DNA from: UBA4459 sp963776205
GTDB lineage: Bacteria > Bacteroidota > Bacteroidia > Bacteroidales > F082
DNA length: 64,000 bases
Direction: 5' to 3'
Assembly: GCA_963776205.1 (NCBI GenBank)
Contig: CAVZLR010000004.1
Location: 868,001 to 932,000 of the forward strand
Shown here: one piece after another, positions 50,506 to 59,625 of the stretch
Layout of the letters: the number at the start of each line of letters is the position of its first letter
Position numbering within the stretch: the stretch's first letter is position 1
Notes under the pieces: model-generated
What the model was told of the DNA's origin: nothing
Database searches by the model: none
The model's input: the letters and a program-made list of their open reading frames with translations, nothing else
Position numbers and translations under genes: made by a program

Positions 50506-51440
50506 ATGTATAAATACATTTTTGGCCCCGTACCTTCTCGCCGACTTGGCATGTCACTAGGTGTAGACCTTGTTCCTCATAAAGTATGTTCACTCGATTG
50601 TGTTTACTGCGAATGTGGCTCCACAACAAAATTGACCACCGACAGAAAAGAATACATTCCGTATGAAAAAATAACAAAAGAACTGGTACATTATTTTAAA
50701 AACAATCCAGATCCTGATTATATTACATTTTCAGGCTCTGGCGAACCTACGCTAAATTCTCGTATTGGTGATGTATTAGGATTTATTAAAGAAAAAAAAC
50801 CAAATATTCCGATTGCAGTAATAACAAACGGAACACTGTTTTCAAGAAAACAAGTTAGAAATGAATTGTTGGATGCTGATATAGTACTTGCCTTCATTGG
50901 ATGCAGCTACTGAAAATTCTTTTCAAAAAATAAACAGACCAATATCAGAGCTGAACTATAAGCAAATATATAAAAGGGCTTTATGATTTCGAGAATGAAT
51001 ACCAGGGAAAGATATGGCTTGAAGTATTTATCATTCCAGGTTATAATGACAGCAAGGAAGAATTTAATTGCTTAAAGAAGTGCATTATTAAAATGCAGCC
51101 TGACATTATACAACTAAATACCCTCGACAGACCCGGAACTATTAACGATATTCAGACCTGCAACCCGAAATGAATTAAAAAGAATTGTTGATTTCTGGGA
51201 ACTCGATAATGTGGAGATCATCGCAGAAGCAATTAACAGGAAAAAAATTCTTTCTTACCGGGAAGATACTGAAACAGCTATTCTGGAAACCATATCAGAA
51301 GACCTTGCACCGTAAATGATCTTGCTCAAATAATTGGCACAAATACCAAAGAAGTGAATAAATATCTGGATGTGCTGGAGGCTGAAAATAAAGTTGAGAT
51401 TAAAAGACAAAAAAGAGGATTGTTTTATCAAAAAAAAATA
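50506..51440 (+). pseudogene. radical SAM protein with C-terminal winged helix, frameshifted
   Basis: From ATG 50506 (AAAGGAAC just upstream) the protein reads MYKYIFGPVPSRRLGMSLGVD and carries the radical SAM cluster motif Cys28-x3-Cys32-x2-Cys35 (CSLDCVYC). It then has YITFSGSGEPTLNSRIG and AVITNGTLFS. After shifts near 50889, 50975, 51170 and 51308 it continues with IWLEVFIIPGYNDSKEEF, IQLNTLDRPGT, RIVDFWELDNVEIIAEA and a C-terminal winged helix (TVNDLAQIIGTNTKEVNKYLDVLE). The FGPVPSRRLG family is widespread in anaerobes, often beside NifX-type proteins; its substrate is unknown. An extra A in a 9-A run near 51430-51438 removes the stop, fusing it in frame to the next gene. Confidence 0.83.
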
Positions 51441-51446
51441 ATTAAA

Positions 51447-51662
51447 ATGAATGAAAAAAAAGTGAATTTAGAAATGAATCTAGAAGCTGGAAAAACTGGA
51501 GGGAAAGGAAGAAACAAAGGAGGTGCATTTGGCCCCGGGGGTTATTGTGTTTGCAATAAATGTGGTGAAAAAATACCACATCGAAGAGGCATAAAATGCA
51601 CCACAATTAAATGTCCCAAGTGCGGACATACCATGATCAGAGAAGAATTATTAAAAAAATAA
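51447..51662 (+). CDS. small zinc-ribbon protein of the NifX/Mrp cluster
   Basis: This 71-aa protein has a Gly/Lys-rich N-terminal part (AGKTGGKGRNKGGAFGPGGYC). A four-cysteine zinc- or iron-binding C-terminus follows (CVCNKCGEKIPHRRG and IKCPKCGHTMIRE). Small proteins with GPGGYCVCxKCGxxxPHxRG recur in ORP/Mrp-type clusters. The frame is open upstream and fused to the radical SAM gene, but ATG 51447 starts the protein as expected, and one fewer A in the upstream run would restore the separating TAA. Confidence 0.8.
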   Translation: MNEKKVNLEMNLEAGKTGGKGRNKGGAFGPGGYCVCNKCGEKIPHRRGIKCTTIKCPKCGHTMIREELLKK

Positions 51663-51675
51663 CAAATAAAAAATT

Positions 51676-52013
51676 ATGAAAAAATTATTTGCAGTTCCTA
51701 CCAATAATGGAAAACTATGTGCACATTTCGGGCATTGCGAGCAATTTGCAGTAATTGAAACCGAAGATCAAAAAATTCTGAATATTGAATATTTAAAACC
51801 ACCGGTTCATGAGCCCGGAACATATCCAAGGTTTCTCGCAGAAAGGGTGTAAGCATGATTATTTCAGGAGGTATGGGGATGAAAGCACAGGAAATATTTG
51901 CCCAAAATAATATTGAAGTATTTATAGGTATAAATTCTGATACGCCCAAAGCACTCGTTGAACAATACCTTGCCAACCAATTGGTAAGTGGCAATAATCT
52001 TTGTGATCATTAG
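51676..52013 (+). CDS. NifX-type (PF02579) protein, frameshifted
   Basis: ATG 51676 begins MKKLFAVPTNNGKLCAHFGHCEQFAVIE, a clear NifX/TM1816-type start with the HFGHCEQF metal-site segment. The frame is lost near 51844, where a missing A in GAAAGGG is sufficient. It then continues with GVSMIISGGMGMKAQEIFAQNNIEVFIG to TAG 52011-52013. About 112 aa. The second member of the family in this cluster, three bases before the Mrp ATPase gene. Confidence 0.85.
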
Positions 52014-52016
52014 CAG

Positions 52017-52882
52017 ATGAAGATTGCCATTGCCAGCGGAAAAGGTGGAACAGGTAAAACAACTTTATCAGTCAACCTGGCCAGTTTTTTAGCGGAGCAG
52101 CAGGAAGTCGTTTTGGCTGACCTGGATGTGGAGGAGCCTAATTCCGGCTTGTTTATCCATGCTGATTTCATTCACGAGGAGAATAACTTTAAAATGGTTC
52201 CTGACTGGAAGGAAGACCAGTGCACTTTCTGCGGCGAATGTCAAAAGGTTTGCAATTTTCATGCAGTGATTCAACTGGGCGAAATGATCATGGTATTCCC
52301 TGAATTATGCCATGCTTGCTATGCTTGTTCAGAACTTTGTCCAACTGACGCTTTACCAATGATTCCCAAAAAAATGGGCAAATTGAAGCATTTAAAAACA
52401 ACCGCCTTCATTTTATCGAAAGTCGTCTTGATATTGGCGAAGAGCAGGCGGTTCCGCTAATTAAAAAGACACAGAAATACATTAGCGAACAATTGAATGG
52501 GAGTTTTATTCAGATTTACGATTCGCCGCCAGGAACATCTTGCCCGGTAATTGAAGCTACCAAAGATGTTGATTATGTAATTCTTGTTACGGAGCCAACA
52601 CCTTTTGGCTTGCATGATTTAAAACTGGCGGTAGAGACTATGAAAGAGCTTAAAAAAAGTGTTGGCGTGGTTATTAATCGCGATGGCATTGGCAATGATG
52701 ATGTTTTTAAATATTGTGAAAAAGAGCAAATTCCTGTACTTGCAAAAATACCGAATGATCGGCGGATTGCTGAAATCTATTCACAGGGCAAATTGATTTA
52801 TAAGGAAGTTCCCGAATTCAGCTTGGCATTGGAAAAAATTACTGCACATATCACCACATTATGTGAACAAAACCATTCATGA
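52017..52882 (+). CDS. MinD/Mrp-family ATPase with inserted ferredoxin domain (1), frameshifted
   Basis: The protein has the deviant Walker A of MinD/Mrp (ASGKGGTGKTTLSVNLA) and ADLDVEEPN. A two-cluster ferredoxin insert follows (CTFCGECQKVCNF and CHACYACSELCPTDA, about 65-115), and then, in another frame, YDSPPGTSCPVIEATK and VTEPTPFGLHDL. The shift is in a 7-A run near 52370; one base more or less joins the two parts (GQIEAFKNNRLHFIESRLD). It overlaps the next gene by ATGA. Paired ATPases of this kind accompany ORP/NifX proteins in sulphate reducers and methanogens and probably handle Fe-S or other metal clusters. Confidence 0.88.
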
Positions 52883-53754
52883 AAGAAATTGTAGTCATAT
52901 CAGGTAAAGGCGGAACAGGTAAAACTTCCCTCACGGCTGCTTTCGCTTATCTTGGAGGCAAAGATGTGATTGTTGCAGATTGCGATGTGGATGCAGCCGA
53001 TATGCACTTGCTGTTGCAACCCGACTTTGCAGATTCAGATGATTTTTATAGCGGAGAATTGGCGGTTATTGATCAGCTTGAATGCACCCAATGTGGAAAA
53101 TGTGCAGATGTATGCCGGTTCGATGCCATACCCATCATTGAGGGTAACTATATCGTTGATCCTTTAAATTGCGAAGGCTGTGGTTACTGTGCCCGTGTTT
53201 GCCCTTCAGATGCTATTAGCAATGTTGATCTAAATGTTGGTAAATGGTATGTTTCCGATATTAAAACCGGCAGCATTATGGTGCATGCAAAACTGGGCAT
53301 TGGCGCTGACAATTCAGGCAAGTTAGTGGCGAAGGTGAAGACCAAAGCCAAAGAAATTGCTGAAGAAAAGCATAAAGAATTAGTCATTGTAGATGGCTCT
53401 CCGGGCATCGGTTGTCCGGTGGTTTCATCCTTGTCAGGAGCAAGTTTTGTCGTGCTGGTCACCGAGCCATCAGTTTCTGGCCTGCATGATTTAACAAGGG
53501 TTTATCAATTGGTGAAAAAGTTCAATATCAAAGCAGGATGCATCATCAATAAATCTGATATCAACAAAGAAATAAGCATACAAATCGAAGATTTTCTACA
53601 AAAAGAAGAAATCATTCATCTAACCAACTTGCCCTACAATGAAAATTTTACCAAATCCATGACCATGGGGCAAACCATTATGGAATATCCTGATCATCAT
53701 TTAAAAGATTTAATAACTAAAAGCTGGAACACAATTCTGCAACATATAAATTAA
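52879..53754 (+). CDS. MinD/Mrp-family ATPase with inserted ferredoxin domain (2)
   Basis: The intact 291-aa paralogue of the preceding gene shows ISGKGGTGKTSLTAAFAYL (P-loop), ADCDVDAADMHLLL, a ferredoxin insert with CTQCGKCADVCRFDA and CEGCGYCARVCPSDA (two [4Fe-4S] sites, about 70-115), VDGSPGIGCPVVSS (Walker-B-like) and VTEPSVSGLHDL. Start and stop overlap the upstream gene (ATGA), so the two ATPases are translationally coupled and probably form a heterodimer. A NifX-like protein follows 12 bp later. This is one of the few undamaged genes in the block. Confidence 0.93.
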   Translation: MKEIVVISGKGGTGKTSLTAAFAYLGGKDVIVADCDVDAADMHLLLQPDFADSDDFYSGELAVIDQLECTQCGKCADVCRFDAIPIIEGNYIVDPLNCEGCGYCARVCPSDAISNVDLNVGKWYVSDIKTGSIMVHAKLGIGADNSGKLVAKVKTKAKEIAEEKHKELVIVDGSPGIGCPVVSSLSGASFVVLVTEPSVSGLHDLTRVYQLVKKFNIKAGCIINKSDINKEISIQIEDFLQKEEIIHLTNLPYNENFTKSMTMGQTIMEYPDHHLKDLITKSWNTILQHIN

Positions 53755-53766
53755 AAAAAAGATAAA

Positions 53767-54105
53767 ATGAAAATAGCTTTCACTACCAAAGGAACAACAT
53801 GGGATGCCGAAATGGACCCAAGATTTGGAAGAGCCGAATACTTCCTTATTTATGACAATGATAAAGATGAATTATCGCATTATGATAACAGCGATGCAAG
53901 CAATGATGCACATGGTGCCGGGCCTAAAACATCTCAAAAATTATTTGAACTCCATCCTGATGTATTGATAACTGGAAACGGGCCAGGAGGAAATGCAACT
54001 GCTGTTCTTGAAAAAACCGGCATTAAAATATTCGTAGGCGCAGGTAATATGACTGCAAAAGAAGCTTTTGAAGCGTATAAGAATAATCATTTAAAAGCCA
54101 TTTAG
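53767..54105 (+). CDS. NifX-type (PF02579) protein, orange-protein-like
   Basis: The 112-aa protein starts MKIAFTTKGTTWDAEMDPRFGRAEYFLIYD, the standard NifX/TM1816/ORP pattern with DxRFGRAxYF, followed by NDAHGAGPKTSQKLFE and VLITGNGPGGNATAVLEKTG. It is intact. In Desulfovibrio a protein of this fold (ORP) binds a Mo-Cu-S cluster and works with two MinD-type ATPases, exactly the partners encoded just upstream, so a metal-cluster carrier role is inferred. Confidence 0.9.
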   Translation: MKIAFTTKGTTWDAEMDPRFGRAEYFLIYDNDKDELSHYDNSDASNDAHGAGPKTSQKLFELHPDVLITGNGPGGNATAVLEKTGIKIFVGAGNMTAKEAFEAYKNNHLKAI

Positions 54106-54128
54106 TTCAATTACGTAAATTAATAATT

Positions 54129-54548
54129 ATGCTGTCATCAACGTGTAAGATAAGAGTCAGATACGATGAAGTTGATAAAATGGAATACGTTTATCATGGG
54201 AATTATGCCAGTTATTACCACATAGGCCGGACTGAATTGCTTCGCAAATTGGGTATTTCCGATCGGGAATTGGAAAATCACAACATCATTTTACCAGTAA
54301 TTGAAATGAATTCAAAATTCATTAAACCTGTATTCTATGATGAAACAATAACAATCCTCACTTCACTTATTGAAGACCCAAGAAGCAGGATGAAGTTCTC
54401 TCATAACATATACAACCAAAATCATGACCTCGTAAATGAAGGTTATTCTACTATTGCCTTTGTTGATAAGATCACTCGAAAACCCATGAGAGTGCCGGAT
54501 ACAATACTACAAAAGTTAGAATTATTTATGAACCTTATAAACCAATAA
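54129..54548 (+). CDS. YbgC-type acyl-CoA thioesterase (hot-dog fold)
   Basis: The 139-aa protein carries RVRYDEVDKMEYVYHGNYASYY, the YbgC/4-hydroxybenzoyl-CoA thioesterase motif with the catalytic Asp (RYDEVDKMEYVYHGNY), then IIEMNSKFIKPVFYDE and INEGYSTIAFVDK-like NEGYSTIAFVD. It would hydrolyse acyl-CoA or acyl-ACP thioesters in the cytoplasm. The gene stops one base before the ATG of the methionine gamma-lyase-like gene, indicating a two-gene operon. Confidence 0.87.
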   Translation: MLSSTCKIRVRYDEVDKMEYVYHGNYASYYHIGRTELLRKLGISDRELENHNIILPVIEMNSKFIKPVFYDETITILTSLIEDPRSRMKFSHNIYNQNHDLVNEGYSTIAFVDKITRKPMRVPDTILQKLELFMNLINQ

Positions 54549-54549
54549 A

Positions 54550-55734
54550 ATGAATACAAAAAATCTTGGATTTAATTCGAAGTTAATTCACGCAGGAGAT
54601 TACGAAGACGAATTTGGAAGCGCTGTAACACCTATTTACCAAACATCAACATTTTCATTCAAAAACGCTCAACATGGTGCAGACCTGTTTGCTGGCAAAG
54701 AAAATGGATATATCTACACCCGTATTGGCAATCCAACCATCAATGTGTTGGAAAATAAAATAGCTGAACTGGAAAACGGATACAGAGGCATTGCCTTAGC
54801 TTCTGGAATGGCAGCTGTTTCGACTGTTTACATGGCCGTTTTAAAACAAGGAGATCATATGATTAGTACAGGTGCCGTTTATGGGCCAAGCCGTGGTGTG
54901 ATGGAAACCCACTTTTCAAAATTTGGTGTTAAGTATTCTTACATCGACACGTCTGATCTTGAATTACTGGAAAACTCCATTCAACCAAATACTAAATTAC
55001 TTTACCTTGAAACACCAGCCAACCCAACCATACAATTAACTGATATCAAAAGAGCTTCGGAAATCGCTCATAAGCATAATATTTTGGTTTGTGTTGACAA
55101 TACATTTTGCAGTCCATACTTACAAAAACCACTTGACCTCGGTGCGAATATTGTGCTACATTCCCTCACCAAATTTATCAACGGGCATGCAGATATTGTT
55201 GGCGGTATCATTGTAGCAAAAGACGTTGATTTATATGATACACTCAGAAAAGCCATGGTGTATATGGGCGGAAATATGGATCCGCATCAGGCTTTTATGG
55301 TTATCAGAGGTGTAAAAACATTATCGATACGAATTGATAAAGCACAGGAAAGTGCCATGAATATTGCTAAGTACCTCGAAACCCATCCGAAAGTTGAGTG
55401 GATTAAATATCCCGGATTAAGATCTTTTAAACAGCATGAATTAGCAAAAGAGCAAATGAACGGATTCGGCAGTATGATCAGTTTTGGTTTAAAAGGTGGT
55501 TATCAGGCAGGCAAGACCCTTATGGACAATGTTCATTTAGCCACATTAGCAGTCTCTCTTGGCGGTGTTGAGACACTAATTCAGCATCCTGCTTCGATGA
55601 CTCATGCAGGTGTCTCAAAAGAAAATAAACTCGCTGCTCATATTACTGATGGCCTGGTGAGATATTCTGTAGGTATTGAAGATGTAAATGATCTGATTAA
55701 TGATCTTAAACAGGCATTAGATAAAATTAATTGA
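54550..55734 (+). CDS. PLP-dependent trans-sulphuration enzyme, probably methionine gamma-lyase
   Basis: The 394-aa protein is of the Cys/Met-metabolism PLP family. It has VTPIYQTSTFSFKNAQHG, IYTRIGNPTINVLENKIAELE, the Tyr/Gly segment ALASGMAAVSTVYMAVLK, and the PLP lysine in LHSLTKFINGHADIVGG. Its C-terminus SLGGVETLIQHPASMTHAGVS is typical of the group. Methionine gamma-lyase or cystathionine gamma-lyase activity is likely; discrimination by eye is uncertain. It yields methanethiol or H2S, 2-oxobutyrate and ammonia. Coupled to the YbgC gene by a one-base gap and followed 24 bp later by a ferredoxin. Confidence 0.87.
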   Translation: MNTKNLGFNSKLIHAGDYEDEFGSAVTPIYQTSTFSFKNAQHGADLFAGKENGYIYTRIGNPTINVLENKIAELENGYRGIALASGMAAVSTVYMAVLKQGDHMISTGAVYGPSRGVMETHFSKFGVKYSYIDTSDLELLENSIQPNTKLLYLETPANPTIQLTDIKRASEIAHKHNILVCVDNTFCSPYLQKPLDLGANIVLHSLTKFINGHADIVGGIIVAKDVDLYDTLRKAMVYMGGNMDPHQAFMVIRGVKTLSIRIDKAQESAMNIAKYLETHPKVEWIKYPGLRSFKQHELAKEQMNGFGSMISFGLKGGYQAGKTLMDNVHLATLAVSLGGVETLIQHPASMTHAGVSKENKLAAHITDGLVRYSVGIEDVNDLINDLKQALDKIN

Positions 55735-55758
55735 GTTTCAATTTAAAATAATTGTGTA

Positions 55759-55935
55759 ATGGCATACAAAATCATAAAGGAAGAATGCACTGCTTGTGGT
55801 GCTTGTATTGACGAATGTCCGGTAGAGGCTATCTCAGAAGGCGCTGATTTTTATACCATTGATCCTGAACTATGCACTGAATGCGGTGTATGTTTTGATA
55901 TTTGTCCAACAGAGGCGATTGTGCTAGATGAATAG
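55759..55935 (+). CDS. 2[4Fe-4S] ferredoxin
   Basis: This 58-aa protein, short enough to be missed, reads MAYKIIKEECTACGACIDEC. It has two perfect CxxCxxCxxxCP sets (CTACGACIDECPVEAI and CTECGVCFDICPTEAI) and ends IVLDE. It is an anaerobic-type electron carrier. It lies 24 bp after the methionine gamma-lyase-like gene and may share the operon, providing reducing power to nearby metabolism. Confidence 0.95.
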   Translation: MAYKIIKEECTACGACIDECPVEAISEGADFYTIDPELCTECGVCFDICPTEAIVLDE

Positions 55936-56004
55936 AAATAGTTTGGAAAACATAATAAAATACCGATGTATTGAAAGCAGGATTGTGCAACTAATTTTAT
56001 ACAA

Positions 56005-56709
56005 ATGAGAAAAATACTCATATTTCTAATTGTTCTATTCGCAGCTGTTTCATCAGTAAATGGACAATCGGGATTTGAATTAAATACAGGTTTTATCAAA
56101 CCATTTCCGATTTTAGGCTACATCTCACCTACTACATCAGGCAACTCTGCATATTATAATTTATCTTTTTTTATATCAACAGCTTATAAGGTCAAAGCTG
56201 GAAATAATCTCTTTTTAGGTCTGGACTTAAGTTATAATAATTACAGGCTTGATTTTTATGAGAGAAATGCTCTTCATCCAGGATTAGACGAGTCCATAAA
56301 TGATTTAAGATATAACTTCAACTATTTAAACTTGTATCTTTTTCCTGAGCTGGTCTTTGGAAATAAATTAAAATTTTATATCAATGCGGGTATCACAGGA
56401 GGATTGTTATTAAACGGAACCAAATCAGGATTACATGTTAATGCAAGGACTCATGAAGGGCCAGATGGCAAGTATATTGAATACACAGAAACAGACGTTG
56501 ATGGAACCGCTCAGGAAGATTTAAGAAGTTTTACATTGGGAGCGCAACTAGGAACAGGTTTACGATATCACATATCAGGTAAATGGGGGATTCATTTAAA
56601 AACAAGTGCTCGTTCTATACCTTTTCCAGTCGAAAATGAATTTACGCAAAGCCAGGTAGATTTATTAATTTCTGTTGGAGCAGTATATACTTTAAAAAGA
56701 AAAAGATAA
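56005..56709 (+). CDS. outer-membrane beta-barrel protein, unknown function
   Basis: The 234-aa protein has a signal peptide (MRKILIFLIVLFAAVSSVNG, cut before QSGF) and a strand-rich body (FISTAYKVKAGNNLFLGLDLSYN, LKFYINAGITGGLLLNG, LGAQLGTGLRYHISGKWGIH, quoted partly). It ends with VGAVYTLKRKR, like a porin-type or OmpW-type barrel. No specific family is recognised. It begins 69 bp after the ferredoxin. Confidence 0.65.
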   Translation: MRKILIFLIVLFAAVSSVNGQSGFELNTGFIKPFPILGYISPTTSGNSAYYNLSFFISTAYKVKAGNNLFLGLDLSYNNYRLDFYERNALHPGLDESINDLRYNFNYLNLYLFPELVFGNKLKFYINAGITGGLLLNGTKSGLHVNARTHEGPDGKYIEYTETDVDGTAQEDLRSFTLGAQLGTGLRYHISGKWGIHLKTSARSIPFPVENEFTQSQVDLLISVGAVYTLKRKR

Positions 56710-56912
56710 CATTTGATATTTTAGAAAGGGCACATTAAGGTGCAGGCATACAGCCTTTCAAGTAGAGTACTATTCACATAAGTTTTAGAGATGTTTTCGG
56801 CAGAAAGATAGTTGATAGTTATATGGAATATATTATCGGCAAAAATATAGAAAACATGTGCTGGTTAAATATTATTAAAATTGAGGTTTTGGATGAAATA
56901 GGTACAGCGTGC

Positions 56913-57888
56913 TTATTTTTCCAGAAACTTGATTGTTTTTGAAAGCCCTTCTTTTAGTACTATTGGCCTCCAGCCAAGTTCCTTCTTTGCCTTCGAACTA
57001 TCCGGAATGGCACCCCATAACAAAAAGTGTAGCTGACCCTTTGGGAATTAAGGGTGGTTTTCCGGACACTTTGGCATAAACTTCTCCTAGTTTTGAAACT
57101 ATATTCACCACAGGCAATGGCATTATTCTAGGCGGTTTAATGCTCATCCCTAGTTGATATAATATTTGTTCTGCTAGTAATGACAATTCATAGTAGGTAT
57201 CACTTAAAATATAACTTTCTCCAATCAATCCATTTTCTTCGGCCAGCACATGCCCTTCTCCAACATCCTCGGCATAAACCAGTGGTAAGCCCCCAGGTAG
57301 TAACATTGGAACTTTTTTGCTTTTAATATCGATGATAAAATTATTTATGCCTGGAGAGTCGGTAGGTCCGGGACCGTATAATCCGGCGGGATGTATATTA
57401 ATTGCAGGCAATCCTTTGCCAACAGCCCTTAAAACAAGTTGAAATGCATCTTGTTTCGATCGCTCATAGGCGGTACCTTTCGGTTGATCGTCAATAATTA
57501 ATTCGTCAAACAGTTTTCCCTTTTCTCCTTTGAAAACATCAATAGTGCTGGTATAAATAAACTTTTCAATATTATGTGAAAGCGCAACCTCAATCACATT
57601 TTGAGTTCCCTTCATATTCACCTTTTCAAAAATAGTTGGGTCTTTCATCCACTGTTCCGGAAAACCAGCAGCATGATAAACTACTTTACAGTTTTTAAAA
57701 GCTGAAACAAGAGATTCTTTACTGGTAATGTCTCCTTCAATCAGTTCTACTTCACGCGGGAGTATTTTCTTCCCTTTTTCAATAGAACGCACAAGCGCTT
57801 TCACTTTGCGATTTCGTTTTAACAAAGAGACGATAATATTATAACCAACCAGGCCAGTACCACCTGTAACTAATGTTGTTTTATCCAT
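56913..57888 (-). CDS. NAD-dependent epimerase/dehydratase family protein, one frameshift
   Basis: The extended SDR protein starts MDKTTLVTGGTGLVGYNIIVSLL with the NAD motif GGTGLVG. It has VYHAAGFPEQWMKD, the YxxxK catalytic pair in TAYERSKQDAF, and HPAGLYGPGPTDSPG. The last part in this frame ends at 56998, but one extra base near 57012 hides the usual C-terminus (AIPDSSKAKKELGWRP and TIKFLEK to stop at 56913). So it is a complete roughly 320-aa enzyme apart from one indel. The substrate is unknown, possibly a sugar nucleotide or dihydroflavonol/steroid-like ketone. Its start overlaps the lipocalin-like gene by 19 bp. Confidence 0.82.
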
Positions 57889-58388
57889 TTTAATCTGAGT
57901 GGATTTTGAGGTTCGACAGGCATTAGAATTAATGTGTCTTCTTTAAATTCAAATTTTCGTTGCACCATTACTCCCCAATCATAAGGATAAGTGTGAGATA
58001 AACGGTGATGTTCAATGATCTGTTCTTCCTCTATTACAATACAATTAGCCGTATAAACATAATTAGATGCATACGTTTTCAGGTCAGTCCGCAACTCATC
58101 TATTGTTAAACTATCCAAGTTGGTCTTAGGAAAAATCACACTTATATCTTTATACCCTTCAGGTGTTATCTGAACAGACATATGTCCCAGCCCGTCATAT
58201 AAGATGTAACTGTCTCCTCCTCTGTTCCAGGTATGTTCCTGCCAAACCCCACTTGAATCTTGATATTCGATGATGTATAATTTCCAGAGCCCTCTGAATT
58301 TTTCGTGTGAAGAATTCTTTCGATGTTCACTACAGCTTATAAAAAGCGGCACTATTAAAATGAAAATGATGATCGTTCTAAAATTCAT
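57870..58388 (-). CDS. lipocalin-like lipoprotein
   Basis: The 172-aa protein has a lipoprotein signal (IIFILIVPLFISC, Cys19) and a beta-rich body of the lipocalin-like (PF13924) kind. It has FRGLWKLYIIEYQDSSGVW, the GHMSVQITPEG segment and SLSHTYPYDWG-like HRLSHTYPYDWGVMVQRKF. Role unknown; it is probably a periplasmic lipid-binding or stability factor. It overlaps the following epimerase gene by 19 bp, suggesting coupled translation. Confidence 0.75.
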   Translation of the reverse strand: MNFRTIIIFILIVPLFISCSEHRKNSSHEKFRGLWKLYIIEYQDSSGVWQEHTWNRGGDSYILYDGLGHMSVQITPEGYKDISVIFPKTNLDSLTIDELRTDLKTYASNYVYTANCIVIEEEQIIEHHRLSHTYPYDWGVMVQRKFEFKEDTLILMPVEPQNPLRLKWIKQH

Positions 58389-58447
58389 AATATATCGTAA
58401 AAAAGTTTAAAACATGAAGCCTCTGTCCAATAAACTTAGATTACAAT

Positions 58448-59521
58448 TTAATCCGCCTTTTCGCTTGATAAATTTCTCTGTTTTAAAATAGTTTGGGCTT
58501 CATCTTGTGTACCAAGCATGATAGCAATCCACTTGGTATTCGGATTTTGTTCGAGCATAATTTTTATAGCCATTGTCAATGGTACAGATAAAAACATACC
58601 TACAGTTCCCAGTACGAACCCCCAAAATAATAGAGAGAGAAAAACTACAAAGGTGGAAAGCCCTAGTCCCTTTCCCATCATTTTTGGTTCCACAGCATTC
58701 CCAATAATCAAGTTTACTAATACAAAAATACCCGTAGTCCATATCACCCCGCTAAATCCTAGTTGTACTAAAGCAAAAACCACTGCTGGAACACCTGCAA
58801 TAATGGATCCTATGTTGGGAATATAATTCAACAGAAAAGCAATCAGCGCCCAGATAATAGCATAATCTACACCAATAATAACAAGCCCGACCCATATAAA
58901 TAAACCAGTTAACAGACTAGTTATGGTTTTAATCGACAAATAATGACGGATACTTTCACCAATCACATCAAAGAAGGCAAGCGACTCGGGAGTTCCTTTA
59001 AAGATGGCTTTAATTTTTACAGGAATACTATCAAGTTCAAGTAAAAGAAAAAGGGCGAGAAAAAATATGGTAAATGCATTTCCCATAAAACCACCCAATT
59101 GGCCTAAAAATCCTGCGGTGACACCCATGATTTTCGATGGTTCAAATGCCTCATTCATTTTATCTATTGAAACATTTATGCCTTTATCTTTAAGAAATTG
59201 CAAAGCGGAAGCTCCCATTTCGTCAAGGTTCTTTTCATATTTTGGAGCATCCTCAGAGAACGACGAAAAAGAGTTTGCAATGATTTCTCCAAAACCAAAG
59301 AAAATTCCAACGATGAAAATAAATACTATGGTAATTGCCAATATTTGGGGTATTTTCTTTTTTTGTAACCATAGAATGGGTTGTGAACATATAATACTGA
59401 TGAATAAGGCCATCAGCAAAGATGTTACTATAGAGGCCGCATACATCACACCAGCAATGATAATAATAAAAGCAGCGAAAGACACTGCTGTATTACTTTT
59501 ATGCTTCATTGAATCTTTCAA
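58448..59521 (-). CDS. AI-2E family transporter (PF01594)
   Basis: The 357-aa polytopic membrane protein has about eight hydrophobic helices: a first pair (FAAFIIIIAGVMYAASIVTSLLMALF), a middle amphipathic region (DKGINVSIDKMNEAFEPS) and a conserved PF01594 core (LLNYIPNIGSIIAGVPAVVFAL, GNAVEPKMMGKGLGLS, LLFWGFVLGTVGMFLSVPLT, in part). Members include TqsA and Na+/H+ or polyol-related exporters. The substrate cannot be inferred here. Confidence 0.9.
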   Translation of the reverse strand: MKDSMKHKSNTAVSFAAFIIIIAGVMYAASIVTSLLMALFISIICSQPILWLQKKKIPQILAITIVFIFIVGIFFGFGEIIANSFSSFSEDAPKYEKNLDEMGASALQFLKDKGINVSIDKMNEAFEPSKIMGVTAGFLGQLGGFMGNAFTIFFLALFLLLELDSIPVKIKAIFKGTPESLAFFDVIGESIRHYLSIKTITSLLTGLFIWVGLVIIGVDYAIIWALIAFLLNYIPNIGSIIAGVPAVVFALVQLGFSGVIWTTGIFVLVNLIIGNAVEPKMMGKGLGLSTFVVFLSLLFWGFVLGTVGMFLSVPLTMAIKIMLEQNPNTKWIAIMLGTQDEAQTILKQRNLSSEKAD

Positions 59522-59625
59522 ATCAATTGGCCTTTTTTAATTTTTCAGAATTCTTACAAAAATACTATTTTGAATAAAAATTAAACATAAAACCTTATTT
59601 AAGTAACTCGCGGAAATATCTACGT

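Noticed and set aside
42166..52882. Programmed ribosomal frameshifting as the cause of the split genes
   Set aside because: Lesions are scattered, of different types including in-frame stops, and lack common slippery sequences or downstream structures.
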